Source: Cervus elaphus (taxonomy: Eukaryota > Chordata > Mammalia > Artiodactyla > Cervidae). Taken from it: DNA of 64,000 bases. A program made the position numbers and the translations under genes. Each line of letters starts with the position of its first letter. Within the stretch, counting starts at the first letter, position 1. The notes beneath the pieces are model-generated. The model had not been told where the DNA came from. It ran no database searches and saw only the letters and a program-made list of their open reading frames with translations. Shown here piece after piece: positions 37,503 through 51,640 of this stretch. The stretch lies in NCBI RefSeq assembly GCF_910594005.1, contig NW_025316717.1:1-64000 (forward strand), written 5' to 3'.

Positions 37503-38294
37503 CACGTGTTGCCCAGGTGATGCCCACGTGATGCCCACGTGATTCCCACGTGTTGCCCACGTGATGCCCACGTGATTCTCACGTGTTGCCCACGTGATGC
37601 CCACGTGATTCCCACGTGATACCAACGTGATTACCACGTGTTGCCCACGTGATTCCCACGTGATGCGCACGTGATACCCACGTGATTCCCACGTGATTCC
37701 CACGTGATGCCCACGTGATTCCCACGTGTTTCCCACGTGTTACCCACGTGATTCCCACCTGATTCTCACGTGACTCCCACGTGATTCCCACGTGATGCCC
37801 ACGTGATGCCCACGTGTTGCACACGTGACTCCCACGTGATTCTCTCGTGATTCCCACGTGATGCCCACGTGATTCCCACGTGACTCCCACGTGATTCCCA
37901 CGTGATGCCCACGTGATGCCCACGTGATTCCCACGTGATTCCCACGTGATTCCCACGTGATTTCCACGTATTGCACACGTGATGCCCACTTGATGCCCAC
38001 GTGATTCCCACGTGATGCCCACGTGATTCACACGTGATTCACACGTGATGCCCACGTGATGCCCACGTGTTGCCCACGTAATTCCCACGTGATTCCCACG
38101 TGATTCCCACGTGTTGCACACGTGTTGCCCACGTGATCCCCACGTGATTCCCACGTGATACCCAAGTGACTCCCACGTGTTGCTCACGTGATTCCCACGT
38201 GATGCCCACGTGATACCCACGTGATTCCCACGTGATTCCCACGTGATGCCCACGTGATTCCCACGTGTTTCTCACGTGTTACCCACGTGATTCC

Positions 38295-40670
38295 CACCTG
38301 ATTCTCACGTGACTCCCACGTGATTCCCACGTGATGCCCACGTGATTCCCACGTGATGCCCACGTGATGCCCACGTGTTGCACACGTGACTCCCACGTGA
38401 TTCTCTCGTGATTCCCACGTGATGCCCACGTGATTCCCACGTGACTCCCACGTGATTCCCACGTGATGCCCACGTGATTCCCACGTGATTCCCACGTGAT
38501 TTCCACGTATTGCACACGTGATGCCCACTTGATGCCCACGTGATTCCCACGTGATGCCCACGTGATTCCCACGTGATTCCCACGTGATGCCCACGTGATG
38601 CCCACGTGTTGCCCACGTAATTCCCACGTGATTCCCACGTGATTCCCACGTGTTGCACACGTGTTGCCCACGTGATCCCCACGTGATTCCCACGTGATAC
38701 CCACGTGATTCCCACGTGATGCCCACGTGATACCCACGTGATTCCCACGTGATGCCCACGTGATTCCCACGTGATTCCCACGTGTTGCCCACGTGATTCC
38801 CACCTGATTCAAACGTGACTCCCACGTGATTCCCACGTGATGCCCACGTGATTCCCACGTGATGCCCACGTGATGCCCACGTGATGACCACGTGATTCCC
38901 ACGTGATGCCCACGTGATGCCCACGTGATGCCCACGTGATTCCCACGTGTTGCCCACGTGATGCCCACGTGATGCCCACGTGATTCCCACGTGTTGCCAA
39001 CGTGATGCCCACGTGATTCCCACGTGATGCCCACGTGATTCCCACGTGATTCCCACGTGATGCCCACTTGATTCCTACGTGATTCCCACGTGATTCCCAC
39101 GTGATGCCCACGTGATTCCCACGTGATTCCCACGTGTTGCCCACGTGTTGCCCACGTGATTCCCACGTGATTCCCACGTGATTCCCAGGTGTTGCCCACG
39201 TGATTCCCACGTGATTCCCACGTGATGCCCACGTGATTCCCACGTGATTTTCACGTGATTCCCACGTGATTCCCACGTGTTGCCAACGTGATGCCCACGT
39301 GATTCCCACGTGTTGCCCACGTGTTGCCCACGTGATTCCCACGTGTTGCACACGTGTTGCCCACGTGATTCCCACGTGATTCCCTCGTGATGCCCACGTG
39401 ATTCCCACGTGATCCCCACGTGTTGCCCACGTGATGCCCACGTGATTCCCACGTGATTCTCACGTGATTCCCACGTGATTCCCACGTGTTGCCAACGTGA
39501 TGCCCACGTGATTCCCACGTGATTCCCACGTGATTCCCACGTGATTCCCACGTGTTGCACACGTGATGCCCACTTGATGCCCACGTGATTCCCACGTGAT
39601 GCCCACGTGATTCCCTCGTGATGCCCACGTGATTCCCACGGGATCCCCACGTGTTGCCCACGTGATCCCCACGTGATTCCCACGTGATGCCCACGTGATT
39701 CCCACGTGATGCCCACGTGATGCCCACGTGTTGCACACGTGACTCCCACGTGATTCTCTCGTGATTCCCACGTGATGCCCACGTGATTCCCACGTGATTC
39801 CCACGTGACTCCCACCCGATTCCCTCGTGATGCCCACGTGATTCCCACGTGATCCCCACGTGTTGCCCAGGTGATCCCCACGTGATTCCCACGTGATGCC
39901 CACGTGATTCCCACGTGATGCCCACGTGATACCCACGTGATTCCCACGTGATTCCCACGTGATGCCCACGTGATTCCCACGTGATTCCCACGTGTTGCCC
40001 ACGTGATTCCCACCTGATTCTCACGTGACTCCCACGTGATTCCCACGTGATGCCCACGTGATTCCCACGTGATGCCCACGTGATGCCCACGTGTTGCATA
40101 CGTGACTCCCACGTGATTCTCTCGTGATTCCCACGTGATGCCCACGTGATTCCCACGTGACGCCCACGTGATTCCCACATGATGCCCACGTGATGCCCAC
40201 GTGTTGCCCACGTGATTCCCACGTGATGCCCACGTGATGCCCACGTGATTCCCACGTGATTCCCACGTGTTGCCCACGTGATGCCCACGTGATGCCCACG
40301 TGATTCCCACGTGTTGCCAACGTGATGCCCACGTGATTCCCACGTGATGCCCACGTGATTCCCACGTGATTCCCACGTGATGCCCACTTGATTCCTACGT
40401 GATTTCCACGTGATTCCCACGTGATGCCCACGTGATGCCCACGTGTTGCCCACGTAATTCCCACGTGATTCCCACGTGATTCCCACGTGTTGCACACGTG
40501 TTGCCCACGTGATCCCCACGTGATTCCCACGTGATACCCAAGTGACTCCCACGTGTTGCCCACGTGATTCCCACGTGATGCCCACGTGATACCCACGTGA
40601 TTCCCACGTGATTCCCACGTGATTCCCACGTGATTCCCACGTGATTCTCACGTGTTACCCACGTGATTCC
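38295..40670. repeat. 2,376-bp duplicated block within U6, copy B1
   Basis: Markers at 38295 (CACCTGATTCTC), 38801 (CACCTGATTCAAACG) and 40011 recur exactly 2,376 bp downstream. 2,376 is 216 x 11, so the duplication kept the monomer phase. Differences from B2 are substitutions plus token changes near 38600-38800. Confidence 0.85.
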
Positions 40671-43046
40671 CACCTGATTCTCACGTGACTCCCACGTGAT
40701 TCCCACGTGATGCCCACGTGATTCCCACGTGATGCCCACGTGATGCCCACGTGTTGCACACGTGACTCCCACGTGATTCTCTCGTGATTCCCACGTGATG
40801 CCCACGTGATTCCCACGTGACTCCCACGTGATTCCCACGTGATGCCCACGTGATTCCCACGTGATTCCCACGTGATTTCCACGTATTGCACACGTGATGC
40901 CCACTTGATGCCCACGTGATTCCCACGTGATGCCCACGTGATTCCCACGTGATTCCCACGTGATGCCCACGTGATGCCCACGTGTTGCCCACGTAATTCC
41001 CACGTGATTCCCACGTGATTCCCACGTGTTGCCCACGTGATCCCCACGTGATTCCCACGTGATACCCACGTGATTCCCACGTGATGCCCACGTGATACCC
41101 ACGTGATTCCCACGTGATGCCCACGTGATGCCCACGTGATTCCCACGTGATTCCCACGTGTTGCCCACGTGATTCCCACCTGATTCAAACGTGACTCCCA
41201 CGTGATTCCCACGTGATGCCCACGTGATTCCCACGTGATGCCCACGTGATGCCCACGTGATGACCACGTGATTCCCACGTGATGCCCACGTGATGCCCAC
41301 GTGATGCCCACGTGATTCCCACGTGTTGCCCACGTGATGCCCACGTGATGCCCACGTGATTCCCACGTGTTGCCAACGTGATGCCCACGTGATTCCCACG
41401 TGATGCCCACGTGATTCCCACGTGATTCCCACGTGATGCCCACTTGATTCCTACGTGATTCCCACGTGATTCCCACGTGATGCCCACGTGATTCCCACGT
41501 GATTCCCACGTGTTGCCCACGTGTTGCCCACGTGATTCCCACGTGATTCCCACGTGATTCCCAGGTGTTGCCCACGTGATTCCCACGTGATTCCCACGTG
41601 ATGCCCACGTGATTCCCACGTGATTTTCACGTGATTCCCACGTGATTCCCACGTGTTGCCAACGTGATGCCCACGTGATTCCCACGTGTTGCCCACGTGT
41701 TGCCCACGTGATTCCCACGTGTTGCACACGTGTTGCCCACGTGATTCCCACGTGATTCCCTCGTGATGCCCACGTGATTCCCACGTGATCCCCACGTGTT
41801 GCCCACGTGATCCCCACGTGATTCCCACGTGATTCTCACGTGATTCCCACGTGATTCCCACGTGTTGCCAACGTGATGCCCACGTGATTCCCACGTGATT
41901 CCCACGTGATTCCCACGTGATTCCCACGTGTTGCACACGTGATGCCCACTTGATGCCCACGTGATTCCCACGTGATGCCCACGTGATTCCCTCGTGATGC
42001 CCACGTGATTCCCACGGGATCCCCACGTGTTGCCCAGGTGATCCCCACGTGATTCCCACGTGATGCCCACGTGATTCCCACGTGATGCCCACGTGATGCC
42101 CACGTGTTGCACACGTGACTCCCACGTGATTCTCTCGTGATTCCCACGTGATGCCCACGTGATTCCCACGTGATTCCCACGTGACTCCCACCCGATTCCC
42201 TCGTGATGCCCACGTGATTCCCACGTGATCCCCACGTGTTGCCCAGGTGATCCCCACGTGATTCCCACGTGATGCCCACGTGATTCCCACGTGATGCCCA
42301 CGTGATACCCACGTGATTCCCACGTGATTCCCACGTGATGCCCACGTGATTCCCACGTGATTCCCACGTGTTGCCCACGTGATTCCCACCTGATTCTCAC
42401 GTGACTCCCACGTGATTCCCACGTGATGCCCACGTGATTCCCACGTGATGCCCACGTGATGCCCACGTGTTGCATACGTGACTCCCACGTGATTCTCTCG
42501 TGATTCCCACGTGATGCCCACGTGATTCCCACGTGACGCCCACGTGATTCCCACATGATGCCCACGTGATGCCCACGTGTTGCCCACGTGATTCCCACGT
42601 GATGCCCACGTGATGCCCACGTGATTCCCACGTGATTCCCACGTGTTGCCCACGTGATGCCCACGTGATGCCCACGTGATTCCCACGTGTTGCCAACGTG
42701 ATGCCCACGTGATTCCCACGTGATGCCCACGTGATTCCCACGTGATTCCCACGTGATGCCCACTTGATTCCTACGTGATTTCCACGTGATTCCCACGTGA
42801 TGCCCACGTGATTCCCACGTGATTCCCACGTGTTGCCCACGTGTTGCCCACGTGATTCCCACGTGATTCCCACGTGATTCCCAGGTGTTGCCCACGTGAT
42901 TCCCACGTGATTCCCACGTGATGCCCACGTGATTCCCACGTGATTCCCACGTGTTGCCCACGTGATTCCCACGTGATTCTCACGTGATTCCCACGTGATT
43001 CCCACGTGTTGCCAACGTGATGCCCACGTGATTCCCACGTGTTGCC
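40671..43046. repeat. 2,376-bp duplicated block within U6, copy B2
   Basis: Tandem second copy of B1, with markers at 40671, 41177 (CACCTGATTCAAACG) and 42387. The right edge is approximate because block C1 continues in the same 11-bp repeat. Similarity to the 45.3-46.7 kb part of C1 (offset about 3,512-3,556) suggests that B and C blocks share an ancestor. Confidence 0.8.
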
Positions 43047-43188
43047 CACGTGTTGCCCACGTGATTCCCAGGTGTTGCACACGTGTTGCCCACGTGATTC
43101 CCACGTGATTCCCTCGTGATGCCCACGTGATTCCCACGTGATCCCCACGTGTTGCCCACGTGATCCCCACGTGATTCCCACGTGATTC

Positions 43189-46100
43189 TCACGTGATTCC
43201 CACGTGATTCCCACGTGTTGCCAACGTGATGCCCACGTGATTCCCACGTGATGCCCACGTGATTCCCACGTGATTCCCACGTGATACCCACTTGATTCCC
43301 ATGTGATTCCCACGTGATGCCCACGTGACTCCCACGTGATGCCCACGTGATGCCCACGTGTTGCCCACGTGATTCCCACGTGATGCTCTCGTGATTCCCA
43401 CGTGATGCCCACGTGATTCCCACGTGACTCCCACGTGATGCCCACGTGATCCCCACGTGTTGCCCACGTGATGCCCACGTGATGCCCACGTGATTCTCAC
43501 GTGTTGCCAACGTGATGCCCACGTGATTCCCACGTGATGCCCACGTGATTCCCACGTGATTCCCACGTGATGCCCACTTGATTCCCACGTGATTCCCACG
43601 TGATGCCCACGTGATTCCCACGTGATTCCCAGGTGATGCCCACGTGTTCCCCACGTGATTCCCACGTGATTCCCACGTGATTCCCACGTGATGCCCACGT
43701 GATTCCCACGTGATTCCCACGTGTTGCCCACGTGATTCCCACGTGATTCTCACGTGATTCCCACGTGATGCCCACGTGATGGCCACGTGTTGCCCACGTG
43801 ATTCACACGTGATTCCCACGTGATGCCCACGTGATTCCCACGTGTTGCCCACGTGATTCCCACGTGATGCCCACGTGATTCCCACGTTGCCCACGTGATG
43901 CCCACGTGATTCCCACGTGTTGCCAACGTGATGCCCACGTGATTCCCAAGTGATTCCCACGTGTTTCCCACGTGATTCCCACGTGATGCCCACGTGATTC
44001 CCACGTTGCCCACGTGATGCCCACGTGATTCCCACGTGTTGCCAACGTGATGCCCACGTGATTCCCAAGTGATTCCCACGTGTTTCCCACGTGATTCCCA
44101 CGTGATGCCCACTTGATTCCCACGTGATTCCCACGTGATTCCCACGTGTTGCCCACGTGTTGCCCACGTGATTCCCACGTGATTCCAGGTGTTGCCCACG
44201 TGATTCCCACGTGATTCCCACGTATTGCCCACGTGATTCCCACGTGATTCCCACGTGAGTCCCACGTGATTCCCACGTGTTGCACACGTGATGCCCAGTT
44301 GATGCACACGTGATTCCCACGTGATGCCCACGTGATTCCCTCGTGATGCCCACGTGATTCCCACGTGATCCCCACGTGTTGCCCAGGTGATCCCCACGTG
44401 ATTCCCACGTGATGCCCACGTGATACATACGTGATTCCCACGTGATGCCCACGTGATGCCCACGTGATTCCCACGTGTTGCCAACGTGATGCCCACGTGA
44501 TTCCCACGTGTTGCCCACGTGATTCCCACGTGATTCCCACGTGATGCCCACGTGATTCCCACGTGTTGCCCACGTGATTCCCACGTGATGCCCACGTGAT
44601 TCCCACGTTGCCCACGTGATGCCCACGTGATTCCCACGTGTTGCCAACGTGATGCCCACGTGATTCCCAAGTGATTCCCACGTGTTTCCCACGTGATTCC
44701 CACGTGATGCCCACTTGATTCCCACGTGATTCCCACGTGATTCCCACGTGTTGCCCACGTGTTGCCCACGTGATTCCCACGTGATTCCCACGTGATTCCA
44801 GGTGTTGCCCACGTGATTCCCACGTGAGTCCCACGTGTTGCCCACGTGATGCCCACGTGATGCCCACGTGATTCCCACGTGTTGCCAACGTGATGCCCAC
44901 GTGATTCCCACGTGATGCCCACGTGATTCCCACGTGATTCCCACGTGATGCCCACTTGATTCCTACGTGATTCCCACGTGATTCCCACGTGATGCCCACG
45001 TGATTCCCACGTGATTCCCACGTGTTGCCCACGTGTTGCCCACGTGATTCCCACGTGATTCCCACGTGATTCCCAGGTGTTGCCCACGTGATTCCCACGT
45101 GATTCCCACGTGATGCCCACGTGATTCCCACGTGATTTTCACGTGATTCCCACGTGATTCCCACGTGTTGCCAACGTGATGCCCACGTGATTCCCACGTG
45201 TTGCCCACGTGTTGCCCACGTGATTCCCACGTGTTGCACACGTGTTGCCCACGTGATTCCCACGTGATTCCCTCGTGATGCCCACGTGATTCCCACGTGA
45301 TCCCCACGTGTTGCCCACGTGATCCCCACGTGATTCCCACGTGATTCTCACGTGATTCCCACGTGATTCCCACGTGTTGCCAACGTGATGCCCACGTGAT
45401 TCCCACGTGATTCCCACGTGATTCCCACGTGATTCCCACGTGTTGCACACGTGATGCCCACTTGATGCCCACGTGATTCCCACGTGATGCCCACGTGATT
45501 CCCTCGTGATGCCCACGTGATTCCCACGGGATCCCCACGTGTTGCCCAGGTGATCCCCACGTGATTCCCACGTGATGCCCACGTGATTCCCACGTGATGC
45601 CCACGTGATGCCCACGTGTTGCACACGTGACTCCCACGTGATTCTCTCGTGATTCCCACGTGATTCCCACGTGACTCCCACCTGATTCCCACGTGATGCC
45701 CACGTGATGCCCACGTGATTCCCACGTGATTCCCACGTGACTCCCACCCGATTCCCTCGTGATGCCCACGTGATTCCCACGTGATCCCCACGTGTTGCCC
45801 AGGTGATCCCCACGTGATTCCCACGTGATGCCCACGTGATTCCCACGTGATGCCCACGTGATACCCACGTGATTCCCACGTGATTCCCACGTGATGCCCA
45901 CGTGATTCCCACGTGATTCCCACGTGTTGCCCACGTGATTCCCACCTGATTCTCACGTGACTCCCACGTGATTCCCACGTGATGCCCACGTGATTCCCAC
46001 GTGATGCCCACGTGATGCCCACGTGTTGCATACGTGACTCCCACGTGATTCTCTCGTGATTCCCACGTGATGCCCACGTGATTCCCACGTGACGCCCACG

Positions 46101-47986
46101 TGATTCCCACGTGATGCCCACGTGATGCCCACGTGTTGCCCACGTGATTCCCACGTGATGCCCACGTGATGCCCACGTGATTCCCACGTGATTCCCACGT
46201 GTTGCCCACGTGATGCCCACGTGATGCCCACGTGATTCCCACGTGTTGCCAACGTGATGCCCACGTGATTCCCACGTGATGCCCACGTGATTCCCACGTG
46301 ATTCCCACGTGATGCCCACTTGATTCCTACGTGATTTCCACGTGATTCCCACGTGATGCCCACGTGATTCCCACGTGATTCCCACGTGTTGCCCACGTGT
46401 TGCCCACGTGATTCCCACGTGATTCCCACGTGATTCCCAGGTGTTGCCCACGTGATTCCCACGTGATTCCCACGTGATGCCCACGTGATTCCCACGTGAT
46501 TCCCACGTGTTGCCCACGTGATTCCCACGTGATTCCCACGTGATTCCCACGTGATTCCCACGTGTTGCCAACGTGATGCCCACGTGATTCCCACGTGTTG
46601 CCCACGTGTTGCCCACGTGATTCCCAGGTGTTGCACACGTGTTGCCCACGTGATTCCCACGTGATTCCCTCGTGATGCCCACGTGATTCCCACGTGATCC
46701 CCACGTGTTGCCCACGTGATCCCCACGTGATTCCCACGTGATTCTCACGTGATTCCCACGTGATTCCCACGTGTTGCCAACGTGATGCCCACGTGATTCC
46801 CACGTGACGCCCACGTGATTCCCACGTGATTCCCACGTGATACCCACTTGATTCCCACGTGATTCCCACGTGACGCCCACGTGATGCCCACGTGATTCCC
46901 ACGTGATGCCCACGTGATGCCCACGTGTTGCACACGTGACTCCCACGTGATTCTCTCGTGATTCCCACGTGATGCCCACGTGATTCCCACGTGATTCCCA
47001 CGTGACTCCCACCCGATTCCCTCGTGATGCCCACGTGATTCCCACGTGATCCCCACGTGTTGCCCAGGTGATCCCCACGTGATTCCCACGTGATGCCCAC
47101 GTGATACCCACGTGATTCCCACGTGATTCCCACGTGATGCCCACGTGATTCCCACGTGATTCCCACGTGTTGCCCACGTGATTCCCACCTGATTCTCACG
47201 TGACTCCCACGTGATTCCCACGTGATGCCCACGTGATTCCCACGTGATGCCCACGTGATGCCCACGTGTTGCATACGTGACTCCCACGTGATTCTCTCGT
47301 GATTCCCACGTGATGCCCACGTGATTCCCACGTGACGCCCACGTGATTCCCACATGATGCCCACGTGATGCCCACGTGTTGCCCACGTGATTCCCACGTG
47401 ATGCCCACGTGATGCCCACGTGATTCCCACGTGATTCCCACGTGTTGCCCACGTGATGCCCACGTGATGCCCACGTGATTCCCACGTGTTGCCAACGTGA
47501 TGCCCACGTGATTCCCACGTGATGCCCACGTGATTCCCACGTGATTCCCACGTGATGCCCACTTGATTCCTACGTGATTTCCACGTGATTCCCACGTGAT
47601 GCCCACGTGATTCCCACGTGATTCCCACGTGTTGCCCACGTGTTGCCCACGTGATTCCCACGTGATTCCCACGTGATTCCCAGGTGTTGCCCACGTGATT
47701 CCCACGTGATTCCCACGTGATGCCCACGTGATTCCCACGTGATTCCCACGTGTTGCCCACGTGATTCCCACGTGATTCTCACGTGATTCCCACGTGATTC
47801 CCACGTGTTGCCAACGTGATGCCCACGTGATTCCCACGTGTTGCCCACGTGTTGCGACGTGATTCCCAGGTGTTGCACACGTGTTGCCCACGTGATTCCC
47901 ACGTTATTCCCTCGTGATGCCCACGTGATTCCCACGTGATCCCCACGTGTTGCCCACGTGATCCCCACGTGATTCCCACGTGATTC
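43189..47986. repeat. 4,798-bp duplicated block within U6, copy C1
   Basis: Variant strings, open-frame ends and markers (for example CACCTGATTCTC at 45943) recur 4,798 bp downstream (50741). It contains several shortened monomers of the CACGTTGCCCACG type near 43884, 44004 and 44605, and GATTCCAGGTG near 44185 and 44795. These are features of segment X of U4/U5/U7, so the block includes X-derived material. Confidence 0.82.
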
Positions 47987-50900
47987 TCACGTGATTCCCA
48001 CGTGATTCCCACGTGTTGCCAACGTGATGCCCACGTGATTCCCACGTGATGCCCACGTGATTCCCACGTGATTCCCACGTGATACCCACTTGATTCCCAT
48101 GTGATTCCCACGTGATGCCCACGTGACTCCCACGTGATGCCCACGTGATGCCCACGTGTTGCCCACGTGATTCCCACGTGATGCTCTCGTGATTCCCACG
48201 TGATGCCCACGTGATTCCCACGTGACTCCCACGTGATGCCCACGTGATTCCCACGTGTTGCCCACGTGATGCCCACGTGATGCCCACGTGATTCCCACGT
48301 GTTGCCAACGTGATGCCCACGTGATTCCCACGTGATGCCCACGTGATTCCCACGTGATTCCCACGTGATGCCCACTTGATTCCCACGTGATTCCCACGTG
48401 ATGCCCACGTGATTCCCACGTGATTCCCAGGTGTTGCCCACGTGTTCCCCACGTGATTCCCACGTGATTCCCACGTGATTCCCACGTGATGCCCACGTGA
48501 TTCCCACGTGATTCCCACGTGTTGCCCACGTGATTCCCACGTGATTCTCACGTGATTCCCACGTGATGCCCACGTGATAGCCACGTGTTGCCCACGTGAT
48601 TCACACGTGATTCCCACGTGATGCCCACGTGATTCCCACGTGTTGCCCACGTGATTCCCACGTGATGCCCACGTGATTCCCACGTTGCCCACGTGATGCC
48701 CACGTGATTCCCACGTGTTGCCAACGTGATGCCCACGTGATTCCCAAGTGATTCCCACGTGTTTCCCACGTGATTCCCACGTGATGCCCACGTGATTCCC
48801 ACGTTGCCCACGTGATGCCCACGTGATTCCCACGTGTTGCCAACGTGATGCCCACGTGATTCCCAAGTGATTCCCACGTGTTTCCCACGTGATTCCCACG
48901 TGATGCCCACTTGATTCCCACGTGATTCCCACGTGATTCCCACGTGTTGCCCACGTGTTGCCCACGTGATTCCCACGTGATTCCAGGTGTTGCCCACGTG
49001 ATTCCCACGTGATTCCCACGTATTGCCCACGTGATTCCCACGTGATTCCCACGTGAGTCCCACGTGATTCCCACGTGTTGCACACGTGATGCCCAGTTGA
49101 TGCCCACGTGATTCCCACGTGATGCCCACGTGATTCCCTCGTGATGCCCACGTGATTCCCACGTGATCCCCACGTGTTGCCCAGGTGATCCCCACGTGAT
49201 TCCCACGTGATGCCCACGTGATACATACGTGATTCCCACGTGATGCCCACGTGATGCCCACGTGATTCCCACGTGTTGCCAACGTGATGCCCACGTGATT
49301 CCCACGTGTTGCCCACGTGATTCCCACGTGATTCCCACGTGATGCCCACGTGATTCCCACGTGTTGCCCACGTGATTCCCACGTGATGCCCACGTGATTC
49401 CCACGTTGCCCACGTGATGCCCACGTGATTCCCACGTGTTGCCAACGTGATGCCCACGTGATTCCCAAGTGATTCCCACGTGTTTCCCACGTGATTCCCA
49501 CGTGATGCCCACTTGATTCCCACGTGATTCCCACGTGATTCCCACGTGTTGCCCACGTGTTGCCCACGTGATTCCCACGTGATTCCCACGTGATTCCAGG
49601 TGTTGCCCACGTGATTCCCACGTGAGTCCCACGTGTTGCCCACGTGATGCCCACGTGATGCCCACGTGATTCCCACGTGTTGCCAACGTGATGCCCACGT
49701 GATTCCCACGTGATGCCCACGTGATTCCCACGTGATTCCCACGTGATGCCCACTTGATTCCTACGTGATTCCCACGTGATTCCCACGTGATGCCCACGTG
49801 ATTCCCACGTGATTCCCACGTGTTGCCCACGTGTTGCCCACGTGATTCCCACGTGATTCCCACGTGATTCCCAGGTGTTGCCCACGTGATTCCCACGTGA
49901 TTCCCACGTGATGCCCACGTGATTCCCACGTGATTTTCACGTGATTCCCACGTGATTCCCACGTGTTGCCAACGTGATGCCCACGTGATTCCCACGTGTT
50001 GCCCACGTGTTGCCCACGTGATTCCCACGTGTTGCACACGTGTTGCCCACGTGATTCCCACGTGATTCCCTCGTGATGCCCACGTGATTCCCACGTGATC
50101 CCCACGTGTTGCCCACGTGATCCCCACGTGATTCCCACGTGATTCTCACGTGATTCCCACGTGATTCCCACGTGTTGCCAACGTGATGCCCACGTGATTC
50201 CCACGTGATTCCCACGTGATTCCCACGTGATTCCCACGTGTTGCACACGTGATGCCCACTTGATGCCCACGTGATTCCCACGTGATGCCCACGTGATTCC
50301 CTCGTGATGCCCACGTGATTCCCACGGGATCCCCACGTGTTGCCCAGGTGATCCCCACGTGATTCCCACGTGATGCCCACGTGATTCCCACGTGATGCCC
50401 ACGTGATGCCCACGTGTTGCACACGTGACTCCCACGTGATTCTCTCGTGATTCCCACGTGATTCCCACGTGACTCCCACCTGATTCCCACGTGATGCCCA
50501 CGTGATGCCCACGTGATTCCCACGTGATTCCCACGTGACTCCCACCCGATTCCCTCGTGATGCCCACGTGATTCCCACGTGATCCCCACGTGTTGCCCAG
50601 GTGATCCCCACGTGATTCCCACGTGATGCCCACGTGATTCCCACGTGATGCCCACGTGATACCCACGTGATTCCCACGTGATTCCCACGTGATGCCCACG
50701 TGATTCCCACGTGATTCCCACGTGTTGCCCACGTGATTCCCACCTGATTCTCACGTGACTCCCACGTGATTCCCACGTGATGCCCACGTGATTCCCACGT
50801 GATGCCCACGTGATGCCCACGTGTTGCATACGTGACTCCCACGTGATTCTCTCGTGATTCCCACGTGATGCCCACGTGATTCCCACGTGACGCCCACGTG

Positions 50901-51640
50901 ATTCCCACGTGATGCCCACGTGATGCCCACGTGTTGCCCACGTGATTCCCACGTGATGCCCACGTGATGCCCACGTGATTCCCACGTGATTCCCACGTGT
51001 TGCCCACGTGATGCCCACGTGATGCCCACGTGATTCCCACGTGTTGCCAACGTGATGCCCACGTGATTCCCACGTGATGCCCACGTGATTCCCACGTGAT
51101 TCCCACGTGATGCCCACTTGATTCCTACGTGATTTCCACGTGATTCCCACGTGATGCCCACGTGATTCCCACGTGATTCCCACGTGTTGCCCACGTGTTG
51201 CCCACGTGATTCCCACGTGATTCCCACGTGATTCCCAGGTGTTGCCCACGTGATTCCCACGTGATTAACACGTGATGCCCACGTGATTCCCACGTGATTC
51301 CCACGTGTTGCCCACGTGATTCCCACGTGATTCTCACGTGATTCCCACGTGATTCCCACGTGTTGCCAACGTGATGCCCACGTGATTCCCACGTGTTGCC
51401 CACGTGTTGCCCACGTGATTCCCAGGTGTTGCACACGTGTTGCCCACGTGATTCCCACGTGATTCCCTCGTGATGCCCACGTGATTCCCACGTGATCCCC
51501 ACGTGTTGCCCACGTGATCCCCACGTGATTCCCACGTGATTCTCACGTGATTCCCACGTGATTCCCACGTGTTGCCAACGTGATGCCCACGTGATTCCCA
51601 CGTGACGCCCACGTGATTCCCACGTGATTCCCACGTGATA
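47987..51640. repeat. 4,798-bp duplicated block within U6, copy C2 (partial)
   Basis: Second copy of C1 at a constant offset of 4,798 bp up to about 51.6 kb, with few substitutions. There the sequence jumps back to material resembling the start of C2. The right edge is approximate. Confidence 0.8.
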